38,736 nt of DNA, taken from NCBI GenBank assembly GCA_964400355.1, contig CAYNTO010000027.1, forward strand, positions 1 through 38,736, in the 5' to 3' direction. Below, piece after piece: positions 7,193-16,429 of the stretch. This DNA comes from JACKAL01 sp964400355 (GTDB taxonomy: Bacteria > Bdellovibrionota > Bdellovibrionia > Bdellovibrionales > JAGQZY01). The notes under the pieces were generated by a model, which had not been told where the DNA came from, did no database searches, and was given only the letters and a program-made list of their open reading frames with translations. The stretch's first letter is position 1, and the number at the start of each line of letters is the position of its first letter. The translations under genes were made by a program, and so were the position numbers.

Positions 7193-8584
7193 TCAGCGCG
7201 TCTCACCAATCTCAATCACTAGCTTAAATAAAAACTCCATCGCCGGCACAATTGCACCTGTGGGAATACGTTCGTCGATGCCGTGCGCGCGAACTCCATC
7301 TTTTTCCAATCGATAGAGCGGAGATACACCGTACATTTGGGTTTTGCCCTGTAGAAAGCGCGAATCGGTCGCGCCTGAAAGCATCGATGGGATCACTACG
7401 ATTCCGGGCCACATTTGTCCCGCAATTTTTTCCACTGCGGAGGGCACTACACCTTTGACATCGGACGAGCCGCCCACGCTAAAATCGCCCTCTTGAGTGA
7501 GCTCCACGCGGGGGTCATCAATGATCGAGATCAAACGCTTTCTCACCGTTTCGATAGTTTCGTCGGGCAAAATGCGGCAGTTGATATTGGCCGTGGCATG
7601 TCCCGGCAGTGCGTTCACACGTGTGCCACCAGAGATCATGGTGGGAATGCAGGTGGTGATTAAATAATTTTGCAGATTGTGTTTTTCGAGTTGCTTGATG
7701 GAGCTTGTAGAAAAACGCGAAGAGGACTTCGCGACATCTTTCATGACTTTTGCAAGCTCACCGGTTTCGATCTCGGAGCGCTTTAAAAAATACTCGCGCG
7801 CCACCGGTAACAATCGCTTCTCCGGTGTGTATTTTGTCAGCCTCTCCAGCGCTTGAGCCAATACCGCAATGGCGTTGTCTCCATGAGGAAGGGAGGAGTG
7901 GCCTGTGGACCCCTTGGTGGTGAGTAAAAAATCTTGATAGGTTTTTTCGGCGGTGGCTAAGTTAAAAAATATGATCTTTTGGTCATCATTGGTAATGGGT
8001 GAGCCGCCTTCATTCAAGCCCACCTCGGCATCGCCGATCCAGTCCGGATGCTTTTCGATCAGAGCTTTGATGCCTGTTCCGCCCGACTCTTCGTCGCCCG
8101 TAAAGGCCAAAACAATGTCGCGCTTGAGGGGAATTTTTAGTTTCTTGAGAGCAATAAAAACTTCGAGGTTGGCCACCGCCATTCCGAGATCATCCTGAAC
8201 TCCGCGGCCATACAGAAAGCCCTCCTTCTCGGTCATAATGTGCGGAGGTGTACTCCAAACTTGGTTGTCCACGCCCACCACATCGGTGTGCGCGAGCAAC
8301 AGCAAAGCCTTTTTCTCGCCCGAGCCCTTGAGGCGTGCCACAAGGTTGGAGCGATTTTTACCAAACTCCATTGTCTTATACGGAATGCCTTCTTTTTTTA
8401 AACGAGCGCCGATAATTTCCACAGCGCGTTTTTCGTTGCCCGGTGGGTTCACGGTTTTGGCTTTCACCAAATCGGCCAAAGTTTTACGAAAGTTTTTGCC
8501 CATGCTTTCGTAATCCGGTTCGAGCAGAGCCGCGTTTGCGAAAACAGAAAAGACCATCACAAAAAACACCGTTATTGTTTTCAT
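7193..8584 (-). CDS. Exported M20-family metallopeptidase
   Basis: 463 residues with a signal peptide (core TVFFVMVFSVFANA). M20 zinc residues are present: H99 and D101 in LLAHTDVVG, D131 in YGRGVQDDLG, and catalytic E165 with E166 in TGDEESGG. A late HG pair lies in VRAHGIDERI. A lid or dimerisation domain lies at ~215-330 (KGSTGHSSLPHGDNAI and following). Length and layout match carboxypeptidase S / aminoacylase-type M20 enzymes, which remove residues from peptides or N-acyl amino acids. The signal peptide puts it in the periplasm. GGGAGAA precedes the ATG. It is convergent with the GNAT-like gene and apparently single. Confidence 0.9.
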   Translation of the reverse strand: MKTITVFFVMVFSVFANAALLEPDYESMGKNFRKTLADLVKAKTVNPPGNEKRAVEIIGARLKKEGIPYKTMEFGKNRSNLVARLKGSGEKKALLLLAHTDVVGVDNQVWSTPPHIMTEKEGFLYGRGVQDDLGMAVANLEVFIALKKLKIPLKRDIVLAFTGDEESGGTGIKALIEKHPDWIGDAEVGLNEGGSPITNDDQKIIFFNLATAEKTYQDFLLTTKGSTGHSSLPHGDNAIAVLAQALERLTKYTPEKRLLPVAREYFLKRSEIETGELAKVMKDVAKSSSRFSTSSIKQLEKHNLQNYLITTCIPTMISGGTRVNALPGHATANINCRILPDETIETVRKRLISIIDDPRVELTQEGDFSVGGSSDVKGVVPSAVEKIAGQMWPGIVVIPSMLSGATDSRFLQGKTQMYGVSPLYRLEKDGVRAHGIDERIPTGAIVPAMEFLFKLVIEIGETR

Positions 8585-8937
8585 AAATTCTCCCGCCCCG
8601 TGGACACAAAAACTCTAACCAAGATCCCCACACCCTACAATGCCGAAAGCAGTTTTAGCCCGCCGCCATTGATGATTTCACCGAAATGGAGGCATTCTTG
8701 TGCCCCCAAAACTCCATTTTTTACACTCGTAAAAGTGCGCTGCCGAGCCCACAAGCAAGTCTAACTTCTTGAATTACAAAGATTATTTTGCAACCTATGA
8801 AGCGCCGTCGAAAACTCCAACAAATCGGTTTCTTTTTCGTGAGTTCGTGGTATCACTAAAAACGCATCATTTGTGTGAGTCCTAGAGCGTTTGTGTTCTC
8901 AGTCCTCCCGTGTTGCTCCAAGACCCAGGAGGTAATT
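8585..8937. other. Intergenic region before the RRM gene
   Basis: About 350 bases between the divergent M20 and RRM genes. No gene is supported. It probably holds both promoters and a long leader for the RRM gene, but I see no promoter pair close to consensus and no defined riboswitch fold. Open frames that extend the RRM gene upstream into this region lack a Shine-Dalgarno. Confidence 0.4.
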
Positions 8938-9234
8938 ATGGAAAAAAGATTATTCGTAGGTAACCTTTCATACAACTTAGCCCAAGATGAAATGGCTAAC
9001 CTTTTTGCTCAGTACGGCACTGTTGAATCTGCAAAGATTCTTACAGACCGTGAAACTGGCCGCAGCAAAGGTTTCGGTTTCGTTGAAATGGCAACTCCAG
9101 AAGAAGCACAAGAGTGCATCTCTAAGTTGAATGGTTACGATTTTCAAGGTCGCAAAATGTCTGTGTCTATCGCTAGACCACAAGCACCACGCGACAACAA
9201 CCGCTCTTTCGGTGGCAACCGTCAACGCTACTAA
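8938..9234 (+). CDS. RRM-type RNA-binding protein
   Basis: 98 residues from ATG 8938, chosen for the strong AGGAGG 6 bases upstream; the next upstream start would lack one. A single RNA recognition motif fills residues 4-78: RNP2 is LFVGNL (5-10) and RNP1 is KGFGFVEM (44-51), with aromatic residues at F6, F47 and F49. The short tail is rich in Arg, Asn and Gly (NNRSFGGNRQRY). Bacterial proteins of this type (Rbp of cyanobacteria and proteobacteria) bind single-stranded RNA and are often cold-induced. Monocistronic, closed by a strong terminator. The codons look like those of a well-expressed gene. Confidence 0.93.
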   Translation: MEKRLFVGNLSYNLAQDEMANLFAQYGTVESAKILTDRETGRSKGFGFVEMATPEEAQECISKLNGYDFQGRKMSVSIARPQAPRDNNRSFGGNRQRY

Positions 9235-9251
9235 GCTGTTGGCTTGCACAA

Positions 9252-9286
9252 ATGTTGTGGGCGCTCACGCCCACAACATCATTTTT
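9252..9286 (+). terminator. Rho-independent terminator of the RRM gene
   Basis: A perfect 12-bp stem (9252-9263 with 9268-9279, ATGTTGTGGGCG arm) closes a CTCA loop and is followed by CA and five Ts. It begins 17 bases after the stop codon. Confidence 0.9.
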
Positions 9287-9458
9287 CACTCGGCGATTTA
9301 AAAACTTTCCCATTTTCACTCTCTCTCTTTAATTTTTCATTTTAATTTTGGCCCATAGGGCATCACACTGAGCGCACTGCTCAGTTATTACAGTTTGTGA
9401 ACTCAACCAATCGGTAACCACTTCTTCCCAATCATCCGCTACCGGTGTTCCATGGGGA

Positions 9459-10310
9459 ATGCCTCTTCAAACACTATCCATTGCTCGAATTTTTGTGCTG
9501 ACTCCGCTGTTCACCGTAGGGTGCTCCACGGCTTTGGAAGTGCTCGAAGGGAGTGATGGCGGGTACCGCGCGATCAAAGATACGAGCGGGCATACAAAAT
9601 ACGTGCGTTCACGCACTCTCACACCGCTCGATTCCTATTCCTCAGTTCCCACTTACGTCGCTTCCCCCTACAGTTACGACTACGGCTACAACCACACACC
9701 TGTAAACGCCGGTGTGGCAGTGGGTACGTTTTTAAATGCTTTGGGAACAGTTTCAAAAATTGCCGTCACCTCCGTATCTGCCGACTCTATTCACGAAAAC
9801 AATCGTCAATCCCTGCAGAAGGATCTCTACGCTGGAGCCGTAGCCGTTATTGATGCCTCTCCCGTCCACGACGATTCCTACTCCGGAAGTGGGCTCGCCG
9901 TGGCTTTCGTCGCCAATAACGAAACTGCAAGTGGTGATCTCTCCTACGAATGGATGAATGAGTTTATAAGCGGAGGCTTAGGCATTGCATTTGTGAGTAG
10001 TGATCGCAATTATTTTGGATTTAATGGCAGCATACGGGCGCATTACCCGTGGATTGTTTCACCCTTTTTAGGCGTGGGTCTCTACGCTGGGGATTCGAAA
10101 ACCTGCAGTTACCAACCACAAGGCTATGGCATTACGCGCGAAGACTGCGAAAAGTACTATTTGTTCGCGGCCACAGCGGATGCCGGCGTGCAATTGAACT
10201 TTGAAAAAAACTTTGTCGTGCGCGTGTTTGCTCGAGGTTTCTCGCAAACACGCCAAGGGGATCCACTTGGCGACACTCTCTATGGAACGAGTTTCGCCTT
10301 CGTATTTTGA
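9459..10310 (+). CDS. Putative lipoprotein of unknown function
   Basis: 283 residues. The N-terminus has a hydrophobic segment and a lipobox-like FTVGC, so the mature protein would start at Cys ~22 and be lipid-anchored. A region rich in Tyr, Ser and Pro follows (SYSSVPTYVASPYSYDYGY). From ~150 on, the sequence alternates Gly and aromatics (FISGGLGIAFVSSDRNYFGF, then FLGVGLYAG) and ends in Phe (GTSFAFVF). This fits an outer-membrane-associated small barrel similar to those annotated as conserved surface proteins. The start has GGGGA almost adjacent, so it is a little uncertain. No precise family recognised. Confidence 0.6.
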   Translation: MPLQTLSIARIFVLTPLFTVGCSTALEVLEGSDGGYRAIKDTSGHTKYVRSRTLTPLDSYSSVPTYVASPYSYDYGYNHTPVNAGVAVGTFLNALGTVSKIAVTSVSADSIHENNRQSLQKDLYAGAVAVIDASPVHDDSYSGSGLAVAFVANNETASGDLSYEWMNEFISGGLGIAFVSSDRNYFGFNGSIRAHYPWIVSPFLGVGLYAGDSKTCSYQPQGYGITREDCEKYYLFAATADAGVQLNFEKNFVVRVFARGFSQTRQGDPLGDTLYGTSFAFVF

Positions 10311-10320
10311 TTAGCCCCGC

Positions 10321-10707
10321 TTACATCGGAGTACAAATTTCGATAAGTACACCATTAAAATCTTTTACATAACCCACCGTTTGACCCCATGGTTTTTTCT
10401 CTGGAGCTTTCACTTTGATCGCACCTTTTTCCACAGCTGTATCGAAATCTTTTTGTACGTCTTGGGAAACAAAGGCCACTTCGAATATGGGAGATATTCC
10501 ATTGGGAAGCGTGCGACCATCGATTTTAAGGCCGTTTTTTTCGGCCATCGTCGTGGCAGCAAATGCCAACTTTGTCGCGCCTGTTTCCAGTTCACCGTAA
10601 TCATTAGTCTCTGCGATAAATTTGCGCTTTAGTCCAAAACACATCTCATAAAACTCTATGGTTTTCTTAACGTCTTTTACATAAATAATGGCATATCCAA
10701 ACTGCAT
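10321..10707 (-). CDS. VOC (glyoxalase/bleomycin-resistance-fold) protein
   Basis: 128 residues from ATG 10707, chosen because AGGAG sits 7 bases upstream and the VOC fold begins at once; a longer frame upstream has no SD. It contains two beta-alpha-beta-beta-beta units: AIIYVKDVKKTIEFYEMCFGL near the N-terminus, and EVAFVSQDVQKDFDTAVEKG from ~75 to the final GVLIEIC. The pattern VGYVKDFNGVLIEI carries the usual C-terminal metal Glu. This is a glyoxalase I-like cytoplasmic enzyme or a small-molecule binder; the first metal position is not the classic His, so the substrate is open. Single gene, convergent with the lipoprotein. Confidence 0.85.
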   Translation of the reverse strand: MQFGYAIIYVKDVKKTIEFYEMCFGLKRKFIAETNDYGELETGATKLAFAATTMAEKNGLKIDGRTLPNGISPIFEVAFVSQDVQKDFDTAVEKGAIKVKAPEKKPWGQTVGYVKDFNGVLIEICTPM

Positions 10708-10786
10708 ATCCGCTCCTTTTTGACGTATTCGCCGTATCAATAGCCTAAAGCTATGAACACATAGGACTTACTTTAACAGAATCTAC

Positions 10787-10816
10787 CTGACAGGCGAAGA
10801 GGTTCTTTGCTATCTT
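10787..10816 (+). promoter_or_regulatory. Probable sigma-70 promoter of dps
   Basis: CTGACA (10787-10792, 5/6 to consensus) and TATCTT (10811-10816, 4/6) are separated by 18 bases, leaving a leader of about 45 bases before the dps ATG at 10868. Confidence 0.45.
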
Positions 10817-10867
10817 ACCACTACTCAGACCAAAAAAAATTTTATCAGGCTGAGTTGAGGAGTATTT

Positions 10868-11338
10868 ATGAAAATCGATATCGGCATACCAGAAAAAGAA
10901 CGTTTGGAAATCTCAAAAGCATTGTCGCATCTGTTGGCAGATAGCTACACGCTTTATCTAAAAACTCACAATTTCCACTGGAATGTCACTGGACCTATGT
11001 TCCGCACACTTCATGTTATGTTCGAAGAACAATACACAGAACTGTGGACGGCTGTAGACCTCATTGCCGAACGCATTCGCGCGCTGGGAACCTACGCACC
11101 GGGTTCGTACCGACAATTTGCCGAACTCACTAAAATCGAAGAGGAGCCCAGTGTACCGACGGCCATTGATATGATCCGTAAACTGGTTCAGGGGCACGAA
11201 ACTGTTGTGCGTACAGCACGCTCTATCATTCCCACTGCGGAAAAAGGTGGTGACGAGGCGTCTCTCGATCTGCTCACTCAGCGTATACAGCTTCACGAAA
11301 AGACAGCGTGGATGCTTCGTAGTTTATTAGAGGTCTAA
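10868..11338 (+). CDS. dps: Dps-family DNA-binding ferritin-like protein
   Basis: 156 residues, the normal length of Dps. GAGGAG precedes the ATG. The intersubunit ferroxidase site is intact: H37 in HNFHWNV, H49, E53 (Asp in E. coli Dps), D64 and E68 in VDLIAERI. Dps forms 12-subunit cages that oxidise ferrous iron with hydrogen peroxide, store ferric iron and protect DNA in stationary phase and oxidative stress. The N-terminal tail is short with few Lys, so direct DNA binding is less certain than iron storage. Monocistronic, with its own promoter and a strong terminator. Confidence 0.93.
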   Translation: MKIDIGIPEKERLEISKALSHLLADSYTLYLKTHNFHWNVTGPMFRTLHVMFEEQYTELWTAVDLIAERIRALGTYAPGSYRQFAELTKIEEEPSVPTAIDMIRKLVQGHETVVRTARSIIPTAEKGGDEASLDLLTQRIQLHEKTAWMLRSLLEV

Positions 11339-11357
11339 ACACCTCGCTCAAAGAATA

Positions 11358-11389
11358 AAAAAGGGGAAGACGTTGGCCTTCCCCTTTTT
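11358..11389 (+). terminator. Bidirectional terminator between dps and the Cys-rich gene
   Basis: A 12-bp perfect stem (AAAAAGGGGAAG at 11358-11369 with its complement at 11378-11389) closes an 8-base loop. The A-rich and T-rich flanks allow termination in both directions, serving dps (+) and the converging minus-strand gene. Confidence 0.88.
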
Positions 11390-11410
11390 AATTTTTCTAT
11401 TCTCGATGGA

Positions 11411-11794
11411 TTACTTGAGTACAGCCGTGGACTTCTTGTACTTGCGGCAGCCACTCTTTTTGGAACAATACTCTGTTGCCTGAGCTTCTGACTCATCATC
11501 AAAGCATCGACGGTTGTCCTTACAAGAACCTTTCTTAGCACATTTATTTATCACCAGCATACGTTGGTAGTGCGTTTGACCTGGCATATGGTAAATCCCC
11601 GACTCAGTGTTCCCGATGACGGGGCAATCTCTCATCAAGTACTGCAGTTTGTTTTTCTTGGTGAGAGCAATACCCTGCATGTCGGCATCTTTTGAATCGT
11701 CAATTGGCGCTTTGAGCACAATCTCGGCTTCCGCTGCAAATGTGGAAGTGGCAAATCCTGTCATTAAAATTAAAAAGATAATTAAGGCCTTCAT
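11411..11794 (-). CDS. Exported Cys-rich protein with a sunset-like domain
   Basis: 127 residues with a signal peptide (core LIIFLILMTGFATSTFA). The mature C-terminal half fits the pattern CPVIGN-x3-SGIYHMPGQTHYQ, then CF...SEAQA, then a basic end. This is the layout of the small 'sunset' domain often found at the C-terminus of secreted nucleases and cell-surface proteins. Seven Cys (one in the first strand, then pairs in KCAKKGSC, NRRCF and CSKKSGC) suggest disulfides in the periplasm. It follows the phospholipase D-like gene by 2 bases with its own AAGGGGAA, so the two form one transcription unit. Function unknown. Confidence 0.65.
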   Translation of the reverse strand: MKALIIFLILMTGFATSTFAAEAEIVLKAPIDDSKDADMQGIALTKKNKLQYLMRDCPVIGNTESGIYHMPGQTHYQRMLVINKCAKKGSCKDNRRCFDDESEAQATEYCSKKSGCRKYKKSTAVLK

Positions 11795-11796
11795 GA

Positions 11797-13341
11797 CTAT
11801 TCCCCTTCCTGATTTAAACGATCAATAACCGTGCCTTCGGTGGGCACCAGCTCCACTGGCGATGCCTTGCTTTGCAATCCGATGGGAGTGCCTTTTTTAA
11901 TTTTGCTGCCATCTTCCGACCAGAATTTTTCGTAGTGGGTTGCGAAAGCCTGAACCACGTGAGGGATATTGATGTAATAAATATTTTCCCAGTTTTTAGA
12001 AAACCCAGCACCCGTCAAGTTCGCAGCTCCACACAAAAGCGCATCGGGCTTGTTACCTTTAAAAAAGATCAAATACTTACTGTGATGCAACTGATGCTCC
12101 TGCTCGTTGGTTTCCATCAAACGCACCTGCGCACCGGAACTCACCAGATCGTCGATGTTCAACCACTCTTCCGCGCTGGTATCACCGGCGTGCGATGGAT
12201 CGATGTATTTATAATAAGTGTCGTCGTCCACGGTAATGCGAAGCTCGGGACGATTGTTAGAATCCATACGGCGCTTCAACTCACGAATCATGCGCGAGTA
12301 GAAAAAGCGGTGGGCGCCGATCCAAATTTTGTCGGCTTGGCGAATACCGGCATGCACGCCATCGCCGTACACCATGTGGTTTGAGGCCGAACTGCCCTCA
12401 GTGCCGTTATCGAGAAGGTCAGGATTTTCAAATTGGTTTTGGCCCTCGCCAGGAACAAAGAACGTGTGAATGTCTTGTTCTTGCGGATTGCCTTGTTTTA
12501 CCAAATTTTTGCGGCAATCGCTGATCGCTTTCATATAGGTATTGCGGCTGTGCCCAGAAGACTTATCCCACTCCGATTGCATCACGCACATGTGCATTTT
12601 TGCAAAGTGAGTGCCGGCATCGGTAGAGATAAAGTGCCAGTTTTCATGATGCATCACCGGCCCGGATGTCATGTTGCCGCTTGAGAACACAATGGTGATT
12701 CTCTGGCCACGCACCATCTGCGACATCCAATCCAATTTACCACCGCTGAGTTTATCGGTATCAACGGGAGTTTGTAAGGCCATAAAAATTTTATTGTGTG
12801 CATAGCCCAGATCGCCCTCGAGCCCGCGCGTGTCGTAGCTGAACATTTTTTTATTACAGGCCACCAACTCATCAGCTGCGGCAGTATCTTCCGACGAACT
12901 CATGATGAGTTTCACCGGAATAGGATCGTTCGATTGCATGCGTTCGCACAGAGCTTTTTTGACCGCTTTGTTTCGGAAAGACAAATATGTCATAAAAATC
13001 TGACGCGTCTCCTTTGCTTTCACCAGTTCGATCAATTGATATTGGGGGCTTTCTTTGCGATTTCCCGATGTCGCCAAATCATATTGATTCCGGCAGTAGA
13101 CATTTTTTGGTTTGCTGGCGAGCTGATAGCCGCCGGTACTTTTGGTTTCTTTTATATACGTGTAGCGACGGCACTCGGGATCAGTAAATAGAACATCGTA
13201 GACTGTGCCGTTTTTTTCGTCCATGAGCAGTGCTTCGCCCACTTGCGATGGTGTGCGTGCACCATTTGGTTTTTGCCAGTGCGAACATGCTGTCACCGCG
13301 ACAAGCACAATACCACCAGCTAATAAATTTCTGATTCCCAC
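11797..13341 (-). CDS. Phospholipase D-like lipoprotein
   Basis: 514 residues. The start is GTG, supported by AGGAGG 5 bases upstream. The N-terminus has a lipobox (AVTAC, Cys19), so it is a lipoprotein. Two HKD half-sites typical of the PLD superfamily are visible: HNKIFMA near residue 180 followed by SSGNMTSG, and HHSKYLIFF near 420 followed by CGAANLTGAGFS and NWENIYYI. In the family the paired His residues cleave phosphodiesters of phospholipids or nucleic acids. The spacing of Lys to the Asp/Asn of each motif deviates from the canonical HxKx4D, as in many bacterial PLD-like proteins. It is transcribed with the Cys-rich protein downstream. A role in lipid or nucleic acid breakdown outside the cell is inferred. 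Confidence 0.82.
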   Translation of the reverse strand: MGIRNLLAGGIVLVAVTACSHWQKPNGARTPSQVGEALLMDEKNGTVYDVLFTDPECRRYTYIKETKSTGGYQLASKPKNVYCRNQYDLATSGNRKESPQYQLIELVKAKETRQIFMTYLSFRNKAVKKALCERMQSNDPIPVKLIMSSSEDTAAADELVACNKKMFSYDTRGLEGDLGYAHNKIFMALQTPVDTDKLSGGKLDWMSQMVRGQRITIVFSSGNMTSGPVMHHENWHFISTDAGTHFAKMHMCVMQSEWDKSSGHSRNTYMKAISDCRKNLVKQGNPQEQDIHTFFVPGEGQNQFENPDLLDNGTEGSSASNHMVYGDGVHAGIRQADKIWIGAHRFFYSRMIRELKRRMDSNNRPELRITVDDDTYYKYIDPSHAGDTSAEEWLNIDDLVSSGAQVRLMETNEQEHQLHHSKYLIFFKGNKPDALLCGAANLTGAGFSKNWENIYYINIPHVVQAFATHYEKFWSEDGSKIKKGTPIGLQSKASPVELVPTEGTVIDRLNQEGE

Positions 13342-13546
13342 AAAGCCTCCTTTGACTTCTTTTGATCGGACCCCTCAAGAATCCCACGAAAATCAGACAA
13401 ACCACAATTAATACAGGTAGGCTTGGACCTAAGCCTAAGTGCAAAATTTCCGCAGTGATTTCAATGGTTTTTCGCACCACGTTGCAATCTGTTTCTCCAT
13501 ACCTTTTGGTGGTCCGCCTCTCTTAAATCCATTATAACCAAGGGCT

Positions 13547-15379
13547 ATGTTTCATAACGCCAAAAAGCTTGTGCCGTTTCTTCGCCCGTTCAAATGGGAC
13601 ATTGTCGTCATCGTGATAACTGGCCTCCTGCTTGCGATAATCTCCGCAATACCATCTCTACTCATTGGCATTTTGACCAACGCCTTTCAGCAAAAAAACA
13701 TGCTCGATCTTTATCCCAAGATTTTAGACTACGGACTGCGCTTCACTGATGAGGCATCGCTGCGGGCGTTTTTCTCGGATCACTTTCTCATCGTGCGCAT
13801 AACTGCTCTTGCACTGCCGGTGACGTATTTGATTTTTGGGCTTATCCGTTACTACAACTACTACAAATCGCGCTACATGTCCGAAGTGGTCGCCAACGAA
13901 CTTCGCTATACGCTTCTCGACCGCATGATCTCGCTCAATACTCGCTTCTTCTCGCAAATAAAATCGGGTTCGGGATCTCTGTTGAGCCGGTCGCTCAATG
14001 ATACGATCATCATTCAGATGGGAATGAACCAATACGTGGATCTGATCCGCGAACCGTTTGTAGCCGTGGTGATTATCACCTCGATGTTTTTAGTAAACTA
14101 CCGGCTCACAATCGCCTGCATAATTGTTTTACCCATTATTTCCTTTGTCATTCGCAAGGTCACACGCACGCTGCGCTCGCTGAGCAACACCAGCCAGGAA
14201 AATCTGGATCAGATCACCAAGAGCCTTAAAGAAACTGTGGACGGGATTCGCGTCATCCACGCCTACAACTTGGAAACGTTCGTACGCACTAAGTTTCGCC
14301 ACAAGATCGATCACTACAACAGCATTCGTAAAAAGATTTCTAAACGCATGGAAATTTCAAGTCCAATCAATGAGTTCGTTGTTTCTCTACTCGTTGCGGG
14401 AATGTGTATCTTCGTCGGCCGACTGATCTTTCGTGGACAGTCCAATCTCGGTGAATTCTTCACGTTTGTGGCGTTGGCCGCCAACTTGGACAAGCCGGTA
14501 AAAAAGATCCAGCAGGCTCTTGTCGCCACTCAACAAACAGATATCTCCATTGAACGTGTTTTTGATATCATTGACAACACAGACAACGTAAAAGAGGTTC
14601 CTGCGGAACAACAGCAAAAACTTCCTGGCACCTGGGACACTATCGAATTTAAAAATGTGTCTTTCCAATACGGCACGGCATCCGTACTTAAAAACATTAA
14701 CCTCAAGGTAAAGCGCGGAGAATCCATCGCGATCGTGGGCGAGAGCGGTAGCGGCAAATCCACCCTGGTGAATCTTCTCGAACGGTTTATCGATCCAGTG
14801 GAGGGACAAATCCTCATTGGCGGTGTGGATATTCAAAAACTGCCTCTTAAACAGTTGCGCAACGAAATCGCTTACGTGTCTCAGGACACCTATCTCTTCG
14901 ACGAGACAGTGGAAGAAAATATTCGCTTTGGCGACACCACCCGCTCCTACGAACACATGGTGGAGGCCGCTCGCAAAGCAAACGCGTTTAAATTTATCGA
15001 TAAACTGCCTAATAATTTTTCGTCCACTACTGGCGAGCGTGGTTCAAACTTTTCGGGCGGAGAAAAGCAGCGCATTAGCATAGCCCGCGCCATTTACAAA
15101 GACGCCCCGATTTTGATTCTCGACGAAGCCACCAGCGCGCTCGATTCTTCTAGCGAAGCCGAAGTGCAAAAAGGGATTGCATCTCTACTACAAAACCGCA
15201 CTGCTTTTATTATCGCTCACCGCCTATCCACTGTCCAAACTGCCGATCGCATTCTGGTGATGGATGCCGGCCAGATCGTCGAACAAGGAACCCATCAGGA
15301 ATTACTCGCTCTTAACAAAGTCTATGCGCAATTCTTCAGACTCCAAGAGCTCTCGTCTACAGCAAAGGTTTTGTTATGA
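13547..15379 (+). CDS. MsbA-like ABC exporter (fused permease and ATPase)
   Basis: 610 residues. The N-terminal ~330 hold six membrane segments of the type I exporter fold; the C-terminal ~250 are the ATPase. Walker A GESGSGKST lies near 398, the Q-loop is in AYVSQDTYLF, the signature FSGGEKQR near 502, Walker B with D-loop ILILDEATSALD near 522, and the switch His in IIAHRLST. Such half-transporters dimerise and flip lipids, often lipid A-core, across the inner membrane. AAGGG precedes the ATG. Its stop overlaps the start of a glycosyltransferase by 4 bases, which supports export of a glycolipid or lipopolysaccharide part; a drug or peptide exporter is the alternative. Confidence 0.92.
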   Translation: MFHNAKKLVPFLRPFKWDIVVIVITGLLLAIISAIPSLLIGILTNAFQQKNMLDLYPKILDYGLRFTDEASLRAFFSDHFLIVRITALALPVTYLIFGLIRYYNYYKSRYMSEVVANELRYTLLDRMISLNTRFFSQIKSGSGSLLSRSLNDTIIIQMGMNQYVDLIREPFVAVVIITSMFLVNYRLTIACIIVLPIISFVIRKVTRTLRSLSNTSQENLDQITKSLKETVDGIRVIHAYNLETFVRTKFRHKIDHYNSIRKKISKRMEISSPINEFVVSLLVAGMCIFVGRLIFRGQSNLGEFFTFVALAANLDKPVKKIQQALVATQQTDISIERVFDIIDNTDNVKEVPAEQQQKLPGTWDTIEFKNVSFQYGTASVLKNINLKVKRGESIAIVGESGSGKSTLVNLLERFIDPVEGQILIGGVDIQKLPLKQLRNEIAYVSQDTYLFDETVEENIRFGDTTRSYEHMVEAARKANAFKFIDKLPNNFSSTTGERGSNFSGGEKQRISIARAIYKDAPILILDEATSALDSSSEAEVQKGIASLLQNRTAFIIAHRLSTVQTADRILVMDAGQIVEQGTHQELLALNKVYAQFFRLQELSSTAKVLL

Positions 15380-16416
15380 CCATTTACGGATTCGCCCTTC
15401 TCCGCAATGGTGTTATGTACGATTATCCTTTTCGGGAAAGCCTTTTAAGTCTTGCACCTCTAGTGAAAACAACGGTGATGGCCCTGGGCGACTCCAAAGA
15501 TGGTACCGAAAAAGAGATCCGAGCCCTGGGTGTGCCATTGGATATCGTACCCACAGTGTGGGACGAAACCGTTCGCCAATCGGGACTGATACTTTCGCAA
15601 CAAACCAATATTGCGCTTGATCATCTTAAGAAAAATTATTCCGGAGCGGACAATTGGGCCATTTATTTACAGAGCGATGAAGCAATTCACGAAGACGATC
15701 ACAACCTTATTGTCGAAGACATCCGCAAAGCCAACGAGCAAGGTTACGACGCCGTACGTTTTCACTATCTGCATTTTTGGCAAGCGTATGATCGCTTAGC
15801 GATCAATTGGTGGTGGTACCCACAGGAGATCCGCGCCATTAAAATAAATTCCACTATTCAGAGCTATGGCGATGCTCAGTCGTTTGAGAATTGCAAAAAA
15901 GTTTATCAAAGCAAAGCACGCATTTTTCATTATGGTCACATCCGCGAAGAAAAAGCCTACGTCAAAAAATACGACGACTTCCATCTGTGGTGGCATAGCA
16001 CAGAGGACAAATTGGCCAAAGCCAAGCGCAAATTTCAAAAGCGTATCGCCAATGTCAAAACCATCCCTTACCTCGCCTCGCACCCTGAGGTTATGGCCGT
16101 GCGCGCCGGCGGATTTGCATATCCAATGATCGAAAACGTGAATGTTGTGGGCGACAAAGAAAGATTTTCTCCAGATTTCCTTAAAAAAATATGCGCGCGC
16201 CAGGTGTCCTGGTACAAAAAAAAGAGCCATGTCACAAACATCGGCCCCGTAGTTTTGCTCGAGGGATCACGGTGGGAAAAATACTGGGATTCCTCTCGCG
16301 TGCCACCGCAACACCCCTCCAAAATTGCGCAGCCGTGGCCCTATGAACTGTGGGCTTCGCTCAAGTTTTCAGAGCGCGGCGTGTGCATTGGCCACGGGCC
16401 AAAGCCGCAAAATTAA
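15376..16416 (+). CDS. Glycosyltransferase, GT2-like
   Basis: 346 residues, no signal peptide. The N-terminal ~200 residues have a GT-A (family 2-like) layout: early nucleotide-binding strand (VMALGDSKDGTEKEI), then WAIYLQSDEAIHEDD carrying the acidic cluster where families of this fold bind metal and sugar nucleotide. The C-terminal part is rich in Trp, Tyr and His. It overlaps the ABC exporter stop by 4 bases (ATGA) and would act on the cytoplasmic side of the membrane, modifying a lipid-linked glycan that the exporter flips. The donor sugar cannot be told from sequence. Confidence 0.78.
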   Translation: MTIYGFALLRNGVMYDYPFRESLLSLAPLVKTTVMALGDSKDGTEKEIRALGVPLDIVPTVWDETVRQSGLILSQQTNIALDHLKKNYSGADNWAIYLQSDEAIHEDDHNLIVEDIRKANEQGYDAVRFHYLHFWQAYDRLAINWWWYPQEIRAIKINSTIQSYGDAQSFENCKKVYQSKARIFHYGHIREEKAYVKKYDDFHLWWHSTEDKLAKAKRKFQKRIANVKTIPYLASHPEVMAVRAGGFAYPMIENVNVVGDKERFSPDFLKKICARQVSWYKKKSHVTNIGPVVLLEGSRWEKYWDSSRVPPQHPSKIAQPWPYELWASLKFSERGVCIGHGPKPQN

Positions 16417-16429
16417 AATTTAAGAAATT

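Noticed and set aside
11872..12384. 170-codon open frame opposite the phospholipase D-like gene
   Set aside because: No SD and no domain; the sense strand has a lipobox, two HKD-like sites and a strong SD.
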